A stretch of DNA of 64,000 nt, taken from positions 60,151-124,150 of the forward strand of contig ONKF01000002.1 of NCBI GenBank assembly GCA_900318335.1. Reading direction: 5' to 3'. This stretch comes from an uncultured Prevotellaceae bacterium (GTDB lineage Bacteria > Bacteroidota > Bacteroidia > Bacteroidales > Muribaculaceae). The translations under genes were made by a program, and so were the position numbers. The notes below the pieces were generated by a model. That model saw nothing but the letters and a program-made list of their open reading frames with translations, did no database searches and was not told where the DNA came from. How positions within the stretch are numbered: position 1 is the first letter of the stretch; each line of letters opens with the position of its first letter. Below, one piece after another: positions 26,745-33,897 of the stretch.

Positions 26745-29009
26745 TTATTTCAGGTAGGGAGCGGTGATGCTGGTGGGGCAGGTGAGCATGGCGCGGGGGG
26801 TGCCGTGGAAGATGACGGTGCCGCCCTGGTCGCCGGCGCCGGGGCCGAGTTCGATGACGTGGTCGGCCGCCTTGATGACATCGGTGTTGTGCTCGATGAC
26901 ATAGACCGTGTTGCCCATGTCCACCATCTGCTCGAACAGGTCGATGAGGTGGCGCACGTCCTTGAGGTGGAGGCCGTCGGTGGGCTCGTCGATGACAAAC
27001 ACGCCGCGCTGGCCGCCTGCCTCGATGGGCATGGTGTATTGCTGGAGGTAGGATGCGATCTTCAAGCGTTGCAGCTCACCGCCCGACAGGGTGCTCAGTG
27101 CCTGATTGAGGTGCAGGTAGTGGAGACCGACGTCCATCATGGGCTTTAACTTCTCCTCGATGACGGTGCCCTTGAAGAATTCGCTGGCGCGGCGCACCGA
27201 CAGGTCCATCACCTCGGCAATGTTCTTGCCGTCGAGGGTGTACTGCAGCGCCTCACGCGAGTAGCGCAGGCCATGGCAGGCCTCGCAGGTCGTCTCGATG
27301 TTGTCCATGAAGGCCATTTCGGCAATGACCACGCCCTTGCCGCCGCACACGGGGCAGCCGCCTTTGCCGTTGAAGGTGAAGTACTGCTCCTTCATCTTGT
27401 GGGCCCTGGCAAAGCGCTTGCGGATGTCGGGAGCCACATCCATATAGGTCGCTGGCGTGGAGCGCAGGCTCACGCCGATATTTTTCTGGCTGACATACAC
27501 CACGTTGCCATGCTCACGGCGAAAACACTCCATCAGCGAACTCTTGCCCGAACCGGCCACACCGGCTACGGCGGCAAATACGCCCAGAGGCAGGTCGATG
27601 GAAACGTCCTTGAGGTTGTGCAGGGTGGCGTGGCGCAGCGGGAAGGTCGCTTTCACTTCGCGCGGTTGGGCCTTGAAGCTGCCGTGCTGGCTGAGCATCT
27701 GTCCCGTGCTCGTGCCGCTGTGCAGCAGTTCCTGGTAGTTGCCCTCAAAGATGATGTTGCCGCCCTGGCTGCCCGGCCCGGGACCCAGATCCACAATGTG
27801 GTCGGCAATACCAATCATCTCGCGGTGATGCTCGACGAGCAGGACCGTGTTGCCCGCGTCGCGCAGGCGGCGTACTGAGTGCTTCATCTTCTCGATGTCG
27901 TGGTCGTGCAGGCCCGTGCTGGGCTCATCCAGGATATAGAGTACGTCGGCAAGTGACGAATTGATGTATTTGGCGATTTTGCAGCGTTGGGCCTCACCGC
28001 CCGACAGAGTGCCCACACCGCGCTCCAAGCTCAGGTAGCCCAGGCCGATTTCCTCCAGCGCAGTGAGGCGTGCGCTGATGGCCTGCTTGATATCCACGGC
28101 CAGCGGCGAGGTGAGTGCTTTGACCCACTCGTTGAGGCGAGTGATGGACATGGCGCAGGCATCGGCGATGTTGATGCCCTCGATTTTGCACGAGAGGACA
28201 CGGGGACTCAGGCGGGTGCCATGGCAGTCGGGACACACGCCCATATTGAGCATGGGATTCAAGACTGCTGCATGCAGCAAGCCTTCCTCGCTATTGATGA
28301 TGCTGCGGTACATGCGTGGGATGATGCCCTCATATTTCGCTGATTTTGGCCAGTTGGAGGGCGGATTCTTGAGTCTGATCTGTGGGCTGTTGAGGAACAG
28401 GTCGAGTTCCTCGGGACTGTAGTCCTTGATTTTCTTATCCAGGTCGAACAGGCCGCTGTGGGCATAACGTATCCAGCGCCAGCCGCCCTTGCCGAAGGCG
28501 ATGTAGTGAATCGTATCCTCGTCGTTGAGGCTCTTGTCGAAGTCCACCAGCTTGTGGATGTCCAGCTCGCGGATTTCGCCCAATCCCGAGCAGCGAGGGC
28601 AACTGCCCTCGGGGTGGTTGAAGCTGAACGACTCGGCATAGCCCACAAATGGCTGACCCACCCTGGAAAAGAGCAGGCGCAGCAGGGCTGCAATGTCGGT
28701 ATAGGTGGCGACAGTCGAGCGCGAATTCTGCGCTGGCTTCTTCTGGTCGATGACGATGGCGATGGGCAGATTTTCTATCGCATCCACGTGGGGACGGCCG
28801 TACTTGGGCAGGTACTGTTGCACAAACGACGGGAAGGTGTCATTCAGTTCACGGCGCGACTTGGCCGCAATGGTGTCGAGCACGAGCGAACTCTTGCCCG
28901 AGCCTGACACGCCTGTAAACACTGTGATCTGATGCTTGGGGATTTCCAGCGAGACCTCCTTGAGGTTGTTCTCTCTGGCTCCCTTGATGATGATAGTATC
29001 GCCTTTCAT
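26745..29009 (-). CDS. Short UvrA-like excinuclease ABC subunit paralogue
   Basis: The 754-residue protein has two ABC ATPase halves: Walker A GVSGSGKS (33-40) and a second GVAGSGKSSLM, each with an LSGGE signature. A zinc finger is visible in each half (CPRCSGLG and CPVCGGKG...CEACHG). Housekeeping UvrA is about 940 residues, so this is a shortened UvrA-type protein, like the UvrA2/DrrC group linked to drug or damage tolerance. Whether it works in excision repair is not shown. The -7 element lies 5 bases before the ATG. Confidence 0.87.
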   Translation of the reverse strand: MKGDTIIIKGARENNLKEVSLEIPKHQITVFTGVSGSGKSSLVLDTIAAKSRRELNDTFPSFVQQYLPKYGRPHVDAIENLPIAIVIDQKKPAQNSRSTVATYTDIAALLRLLFSRVGQPFVGYAESFSFNHPEGSCPRCSGLGEIRELDIHKLVDFDKSLNDEDTIHYIAFGKGGWRWIRYAHSGLFDLDKKIKDYSPEELDLFLNSPQIRLKNPPSNWPKSAKYEGIIPRMYRSIINSEEGLLHAAVLNPMLNMGVCPDCHGTRLSPRVLSCKIEGINIADACAMSITRLNEWVKALTSPLAVDIKQAISARLTALEEIGLGYLSLERGVGTLSGGEAQRCKIAKYINSSLADVLYILDEPSTGLHDHDIEKMKHSVRRLRDAGNTVLLVEHHREMIGIADHIVDLGPGPGSQGGNIIFEGNYQELLHSGTSTGQMLSQHGSFKAQPREVKATFPLRHATLHNLKDVSIDLPLGVFAAVAGVAGSGKSSLMECFRREHGNVVYVSQKNIGVSLRSTPATYMDVAPDIRKRFARAHKMKEQYFTFNGKGGCPVCGGKGVVIAEMAFMDNIETTCEACHGLRYSREALQYTLDGKNIAEVMDLSVRRASEFFKGTVIEEKLKPMMDVGLHYLHLNQALSTLSGGELQRLKIASYLQQYTMPIEAGGQRGVFVIDEPTDGLHLKDVRHLIDLFEQMVDMGNTVYVIEHNTDVIKAADHVIELGPGAGDQGGTVIFHGTPRAMLTCPTSITAPYLK

Positions 29010-29014
29010 GCCTG

Positions 29015-29022
29015 CAAAGGTA
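29015..29022 (-). promoter_or_regulatory. -7 element abutting the UvrA-like gene
   Basis: Read on the minus strand this is TACCTTTG, only 5 bases before the ATG, which predicts a leaderless or nearly leaderless message. Confidence 0.65.
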
Positions 29023-29094
29023 GTGATTTTTTAGCTATTAGCTATGCGCTTTTTGGCCGTCGGCAATTAGCCATGCTCTCCATGTATTGGAAGA

Positions 29095-29703
29095 TTATCG
29101 CAGGATGCGGTAGAAAAGCCAAGCGTAGATGAGTTCGACAAGGACAATAATGCCTTGCATAACAACGCTATTCATGTCCTGGCCGAGCATGTACCAGGCA
29201 ATGGGAAGCAGGAATACCGTCAAGATGCGCACAATCATCCAGATGCCCAAGTGCTGCAGCCGTCCGTGGTACCAGATGGCTAAGAGTATGCCCAGCGGCA
29301 GGTAGGCAAGCGGCAGGGCACAGGCAATGATGAAATCCACCTCAGGCCATATCGCTCCTAAGCTAATAGATGCAAAGCTGACGATGTTGAGCGCAATCAC
29401 CAGTCCCCACCACCATGTGAGGGGACGGTACAGAGGCTTCATGCCGAGCATTGTGGCAAAATACATGATGAGCATACCCACCGTGTTGATGGCGGCAAGG
29501 GCCAGTGGCGCTTGCTCCCTGAACCACAAGTCGAGGGCACTGACGGTGCACACGGCTGCCGTTACCATGAGGATAAAACCTATGGTAAGTAGCCACTGGG
29601 GGAGGCCACAGTCAAGGCGGTTAATGTGGCGGTTGTCGGCGGAGATATTGTTGAGACTATCGTTGTCTGATGTGCCTTGCTTGATCATGATTAAAAAATG
29701 CAT
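29095..29703 (-). CDS. Uncharacterised multi-pass membrane protein
   Basis: The 202-residue product has a polar N-terminus of about 35 residues followed by about six hydrophobic helices, ending LIYAWLFYRILR. I do not recognise a family. A second in-frame start is at 29688 (MIKQGTSD). It is divergent from the AraC-type regulator gene, 209 bases apart, so it could be a target of that regulator; this is an inference. Confidence 0.7.
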   Translation of the reverse strand: MHFLIMIKQGTSDNDSLNNISADNRHINRLDCGLPQWLLTIGFILMVTAAVCTVSALDLWFREQAPLALAAINTVGMLIMYFATMLGMKPLYRPLTWWWGLVIALNIVSFASISLGAIWPEVDFIIACALPLAYLPLGILLAIWYHGRLQHLGIWMIVRILTVFLLPIAWYMLGQDMNSVVMQGIIVLVELIYAWLFYRILR

Positions 29704-29809
29704 TTGTTGAAAGAATGTGACAAAGTTACTAATTCATTCTTGAATTGGAGTCGAAAAGAAAACGGTAATGGCGTTTTATATAAGGAAAATGAACAATTTC
29801 GTCGTATTG

Positions 29810-29845
29810 GGTCCGATTCGGTCGAATAAAAATGGCCGATTTGGT
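29810..29845 (+). promoter_or_regulatory. Candidate operator: direct repeat CCGATT spaced by 23 bases
   Basis: GGTCCGATTCGGT (29810-29822) and GGCCGATTTGGT (29834-29845) are direct repeats about two helical turns apart, ending 8 bases before the -33 element of the AraC-type gene. AraC-family activators typically bind such sites next to the promoter. Confidence 0.55.
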
Positions 29846-29853
29846 TGTTTTTA

Positions 29854-29885
29854 TTTGATTCCTGCGGTTGATTGCAGTATTTTTG
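29854..29885 (+). promoter_or_regulatory. Promoter of the AraC-type regulator
   Basis: TTTG (29854-29857), 20 bases, then TATTTTTG (29878-29885): a full match to the Bacteroidota promoter pattern, 27 bases before the start codon. Confidence 0.75.
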
Positions 29886-29912
29886 TGACGCGATTCACCA
29901 AAAGACGTACCG

Positions 29913-30653
29913 ATGCAAGATCCGTTGACCTTGAAACTTATCATCGTTGCTATGGCTGCCACATTTGTGGCTGTCATCATTGCCCTTATATTATCCTATC
30001 GTATTTCCCGCAAGTTGATGGATCATAATGTCGACTTGGCCAGACAGGTCCATGAAGGGAATCATCGGCAGGACCACTCACTCAATGCGCTATTGCAAGC
30101 CGAAACCCAACTGGCGACTGTTCAGCGCGAGAAAGATGCCATGGCACAGGAGTTGGTCGATATTGAACACAGGCTCAAGTTGGCTGAGGACAAGTTGATT
30201 GGTCCATCGCACTTTATCGGCACGTCTGACCTTTCATCTCATTTGCTGAATCAGGAGATCGAGACGGTCTCTAATGTGGCGCAGATGAGCGACCAGAAAT
30301 TGATGGACTGGATTGACTCCAAGATGGATGAGATGGGGCTGCATCTCAAGGCAGGAGTGACACTCAAGGAAATTGCAACTGCACTTGGTTTGACTCAGCG
30401 GCGTGTCATGCAAGCCATTAAGGCCCGTCGAGATGACAACACCCTGGCCGAATATCTGACCACCAAGCGGCTCATGACAGCCTGCCGGCTATTGACTGAA
30501 CAGCCGCACTGGACCATCGATGCTGTCGCCCACGATGCGGGTTTCGGCGGTACAACCACCTTTCGTACTATTTTCAGGAAACGGTTTGGTATGTCACCCA
30601 AGCAGTATCGCGAGAAAAAGCGTCTGGTTGAGGGCTCCCAAGAAGAACAATAA
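29913..30653 (+). CDS. Membrane-anchored AraC-family transcriptional regulator
   Basis: The 246-residue protein has one N-terminal membrane helix (about residues 9-28, LIIVAMAATFVAVIIALIL), a coiled-coil stretch (about 35-90) and a C-terminal AraC DNA-binding domain (about 135-235) with AVAHDAGFGGTTTFRTIFRKRFGMSPKQYR. There is no ligand-binding or receiver domain, so it looks like the output half of a larger TPR/AraC sensor. It lies 31 bases before a small secreted protein gene, probably in one transcript. The direct repeats upstream may be its own binding site. Confidence 0.85.
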   Translation: MQDPLTLKLIIVAMAATFVAVIIALILSYRISRKLMDHNVDLARQVHEGNHRQDHSLNALLQAETQLATVQREKDAMAQELVDIEHRLKLAEDKLIGPSHFIGTSDLSSHLLNQEIETVSNVAQMSDQKLMDWIDSKMDEMGLHLKAGVTLKEIATALGLTQRRVMQAIKARRDDNTLAEYLTTKRLMTACRLLTEQPHWTIDAVAHDAGFGGTTTFRTIFRKRFGMSPKQYREKKRLVEGSQEEQ

Positions 30654-30684
30654 TCATATAATAAATATCTAAATTTACACTAAC

Positions 30685-31458
30685 ATGAAGAAAGTAAGAT
30701 TTTACATGACATTGGCACTACTCGTCTCCATTAACATGACGATAGCTGCACAATTCACCGAAGCCGAGCGTATCACTCATGGTGTGCTCAGTGGTGTGAG
30801 CTCAATCCTGGAATCGGCCGAACGCAAGCAGAGGGCTGAAATTTATGCTAAAGAGAAAGCTCAGTTCAAATCCGCCTTTGACGATGCGATGGATGCTGCT
30901 CGCGAACTGGAGGAAGACGGCAAATATGCCGATGCCCTTGCCAAGTATGAGGAAGCAGCTGTGTTGAATTGGAAATATGAGTACAGCGACCAGCGTAGCC
31001 TTACCCGCAAAATCACCAGCCTGTATGTGCCTGCTGGCCGTACCGAAGAGGGCCCCAGTATCCTCAATAACAGCAAAGTGACGCTGCCTGACTATTCGGG
31101 TTACCGCTTCATGAGAGAGAACCCGATCTGCAAGCCGAGCAAGCACGCCGAGCGCATTCAGATCTTGCGTGTATGCTGCTCCGACACCGAGACGCGCATC
31201 GAAATGGAATATGAGACCGCGTCAATGAATGCCAGTCCCTACGTTAATCCCGATGCCTACATCAAGGGCAAAAAGAGTGGCAAGTTGAGGATTGTGAGCG
31301 CCCAGAACATTGGCGTCAAGCCATCTAAAACCAGGGTTGAACAGCCTTATCAGAAACTACGTTTTGCCCTCATTTTCCCACCTCTGTCACTTGAGGATTC
31401 CGAGTTTGAATTCAAGGAGAGCAAGGAGTGGCATTTTAAGAATATCCCGTGCAAGTAA
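30685..31458 (+). CDS. Uncharacterised secreted protein
   Basis: The 257-residue product has a signal peptide (about 1-22, ending IAAQ). Residues about 45-95 are helical and TPR-like (DAMDAARELEEDGKYADALAKYEEA). The C-terminal part is beta-rich and resembles no family I can name. It follows the AraC-type regulator by 31 bases and ends just before a terminator, so the two form a likely two-gene unit. Confidence 0.75.
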   Translation: MKKVRFYMTLALLVSINMTIAAQFTEAERITHGVLSGVSSILESAERKQRAEIYAKEKAQFKSAFDDAMDAARELEEDGKYADALAKYEEAAVLNWKYEYSDQRSLTRKITSLYVPAGRTEEGPSILNNSKVTLPDYSGYRFMRENPICKPSKHAERIQILRVCCSDTETRIEMEYETASMNASPYVNPDAYIKGKKSGKLRIVSAQNIGVKPSKTRVEQPYQKLRFALIFPPLSLEDSEFEFKESKEWHFKNIPCK

Positions 31459-31480
31459 TAACTACCACTTCACAATAAAG

Positions 31481-31509
31481 GAGGGAGGGCCAATTTCAGG
31501 CTCTCCCTC
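31481..31509. terminator. Terminator between convergent genes
   Basis: GAGGGAGGGCC (31481-31491) pairs with GGCTCTCCCTC (31499-31509) with one G-U pair; the flanks are AATAAA and TTTAT, so it can work in both directions. Confidence 0.8.
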
Positions 31510-31538
31510 TTTATCGTTGTTAGCGGGTGCTAACTCAG

Positions 31539-33659
31539 TTACTTTTTGTATTTGTACTTCACGCCCAGGTTGTACATGATGAAGGCCTGGATGTCGGTGT
31601 ACTCGTCGATGATCTTGCTGATGGGCTTGCTGTGGCCGTGGCCAGCCTTGCTGTCGATGCGGATGAGTTTAGGCTGGTCACCGGTGTTGCAGTGCTGCAG
31701 CTCGGCGGCATACTTAAAGCTGTGGGCGGGCACGACGCGGTCGTCGTGGTCACCTGTGGTCACCATGATGGCGGGGTAACGGGTGCCGTCGTTCTTGATG
31801 TTGTGCAGGGGCGAGTAATCACGCAGGTAGCGGAACATCTCGGGGCTGTCGTCACTACGGCCGTAGTCAGGCGCCCAGTTCCAACCGATGGTGAACTCGT
31901 GGTAGCGGAGCATGTCCATCACACCGACTTGAGGCACGGCAGCGGCAAACAGGTCGGGACGCTGGTTAACCACAGCACCGACGAGCAGACCGCCATTGCT
32001 GGCGCCGTTGCAAGCGAGTTTCTGGGGACAGGTGTACTTGTTCTCGATGAGCCACTCGGCGGCAGCGATGAAGTCGTCAAACACATTCTGCTTGTTCATC
32101 TTGGTGCCGGCCTGGTGCCACTCCTCACCGTACTCGCCACCGCCACGCAGGTTGACGTAGGCGCAGATACCGCCACAGTCCAGCATGGCAAACAGCGTGC
32201 GGGTGTAAGTGAAACCGGGATTGAGGCTCACGTTGAAGCCGCCGTAACCATACAGGAACGTGGGACGCTGGCCGTCACGCTTGAGGCCCTTCTTGTAAAC
32301 GAGGAACATGGGGATGCGTGCACCGTCCTTGCTGTTGAAGAAGACCTGCTCGGTCACATAGTCGTCGCTCTTGAGGTTGACCTTGGGCTGGAAGAACAGT
32401 TCGCTCTTGCCCGTTTCCAGGTCATACTTGTAGATGGCGCCCGGGAAGGTGTAGCTGGTGAAGCTGTAGAAGACCTCCTTGGCGTTCTTCTTGGAACTGA
32501 AACCTACCGAACCGAAGGTGGGCAGCTGAATCTCACGGATGAGCTTACCGTCGGCACTGTACAGGTAGGGGTGACTCGAAGCATCCTTGTCGTAGGTGAG
32601 GATGAACTTGTGGTCGGCCATGGCAACGCCCGACAGGACAGCATCTTGCTCGGGAATGAACTCGGCGCAACTGGCGGGAGACAACGTCTCGGCATCATAG
32701 CTGACGATCTTGCCCTTGGGGGCATTCTCGTTGGTCATGACATAGATTTTGCCATTGTCGATGCCGACAATGCCGCGCTCATACTTCATGCCGCCGATGA
32801 GCTGCACATAGTGGGGGTTGCGGTCCTTAAGGTCCTTGACATAGATGTCGTTGCCCTCGGCATCGCTCTTCCACAGGATGACATAGCGCTCGTCTTCGCT
32901 CACGCTCACTTGGTGGAAATGCAAGGGCTCACTCTTGTCCTGATACTCGACATAGTCCTCGCTTTGGGGAGTGCCCAGCTTGTGGTAATACACTTTCTGG
33001 AACTCGTTCTTGGACGACTTGGCATCCTCGGGTGCGTCATAGCCGCTGTAGAAGAAACCATCGCCCAGCCACTGGGCGTCGGTGAACTTGGCCCAGACGA
33101 TGTGGTCATCAAGCACCTTGTCCTCCTTGAGGTCCTTCACATAGATCTCGTTCCAGTCACTGCCACTGCGGGTGATGACATAGGCCAGGTAGCGGCCGTC
33201 GTTGGAGAAGTTCAGCTGCTGCAGTGCCACGGTGCCGTCGTCGCTCAGGGTGTTGGGGTCGAGCACCATCTTGTGGTTGCCGTCGGCACTGTACTCGTAG
33301 AGGACGCTCTGGTTTTGCAGACCGTTGTTCTTGAAGAAATAGAACTTATCCTTTACCTTAAAGGGAGCGCCCATCTTCTCGTAGTTGGCGAGTTCGGTGA
33401 TGCGCTTCTTCACATCCTTGCGGAACGGGATTTTGTTCAGGTAGTTCTGGGTCACCTTGTTTTGGGCGTTGACCCATGCCTCGGTCTCGGCGCTGCGGTC
33501 ATCCTCGAGCCAGCGGTAGGGGTCAGGCACCTGGGTGCCAAAGTAAGTGTCCACAGTATCCACGCGACGTGTGTCGGGATAGTTGATGCGAGCTTGGGTT
33601 GTCACAGCCGACGCTGCAACCAGTACACTGCTCATGAGTATAATCCTTTCTTTTCTCAT
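31539..33659 (-). CDS. Prolyl oligopeptidase family serine protease (S9A)
   Basis: The 706-residue product has a signal peptide (about 1-22) and the POP layout: N-terminal beta-propeller (about 75-420) and C-terminal alpha/beta hydrolase. Catalytic residues visible are S554 in CNGASNGGLL, an Asp in DHDDRVV (639-640) and H674 in DSKAGHGHSKP. It cleaves short proline-containing peptides and is probably periplasmic. A -7 element lies 115 bases upstream with an 8-bp hairpin in the leader. Confidence 0.95.
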   Translation of the reverse strand: MRKERIILMSSVLVAASAVTTQARINYPDTRRVDTVDTYFGTQVPDPYRWLEDDRSAETEAWVNAQNKVTQNYLNKIPFRKDVKKRITELANYEKMGAPFKVKDKFYFFKNNGLQNQSVLYEYSADGNHKMVLDPNTLSDDGTVALQQLNFSNDGRYLAYVITRSGSDWNEIYVKDLKEDKVLDDHIVWAKFTDAQWLGDGFFYSGYDAPEDAKSSKNEFQKVYYHKLGTPQSEDYVEYQDKSEPLHFHQVSVSEDERYVILWKSDAEGNDIYVKDLKDRNPHYVQLIGGMKYERGIVGIDNGKIYVMTNENAPKGKIVSYDAETLSPASCAEFIPEQDAVLSGVAMADHKFILTYDKDASSHPYLYSADGKLIREIQLPTFGSVGFSSKKNAKEVFYSFTSYTFPGAIYKYDLETGKSELFFQPKVNLKSDDYVTEQVFFNSKDGARIPMFLVYKKGLKRDGQRPTFLYGYGGFNVSLNPGFTYTRTLFAMLDCGGICAYVNLRGGGEYGEEWHQAGTKMNKQNVFDDFIAAAEWLIENKYTCPQKLACNGASNGGLLVGAVVNQRPDLFAAAVPQVGVMDMLRYHEFTIGWNWAPDYGRSDDSPEMFRYLRDYSPLHNIKNDGTRYPAIMVTTGDHDDRVVPAHSFKYAAELQHCNTGDQPKLIRIDSKAGHGHSKPISKIIDEYTDIQAFIMYNLGVKYKYKK

Positions 33660-33733
33660 TGTTTGTTAGATATATGTTTAAGTTTATGGTTTTGACTTCA
33701 TGTTAACTCCATCCGGCAGATGGATGTCCCGTG

Positions 33734-33753
33734 ATGAGGGCTGATGCCCTCAT
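33734..33753 (-). other. Perfect 8-bp hairpin in the oligopeptidase leader
   Basis: ATGAGGGC (33734-33741) and GCCCTCAT (33746-33753) pair around TGAT, about 75 bases before the start codon. No U-run follows, so it is not a normal terminator; it may affect message stability. Confidence 0.5.
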
Positions 33754-33773
33754 GGCTAATGGGTAGCAAGTTG

Positions 33774-33781
33774 CAAAGGTA
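33774..33781 (-). promoter_or_regulatory. -7 element for the prolyl oligopeptidase gene
   Basis: Read on the minus strand this is TACCTTTG. It is divergent from the protease promoter at 33825-33832; the -33 element is unclear. Confidence 0.55.
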
Positions 33782-33824
33782 ATGGTTTTGAGTGATAAAA
33801 TGATTTCGGGAGATAAAAAAGTAT

Positions 33825-33832
33825 TACCTTTG
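33825..33832 (+). promoter_or_regulatory. -7 element for the subtilisin-like protease gene
   Basis: TACCTTTG after an A-tract, with TTTC at 33804-33807 as a possible -33 element (17-base spacing). The start codon is 65 bases downstream. Confidence 0.6.
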
Positions 33833-33897
33833 TGCCAAGTTTTTAACTTTGCTGGAGCAAATATCATATTATAATTGAATATCATAAAACAAGAACA

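Noticed and set aside
26646-27149. Plus-strand open frame starting in the AACAAC repeat
   Set aside because: It runs antisense through the UvrA-like gene and has Gly/Asp/Val-rich shadow composition.
31527-33695. A 722-codon open frame antisense to the prolyl oligopeptidase gene
   Set aside because: The minus-strand frame has all catalytic motifs of a known family, while the antisense frame is a Val/Leu/Gly-rich composition shadow without any motif.
33803-33837. Shared extended promoter with the suf operon (GATTTCGGG plus A-tract plus TACCTTTGTGCC)
   Set aside because: The GATTTCGGG blocks lie at different distances from the -7 element (about 7 bases apart), so a common upstream element is not supported.
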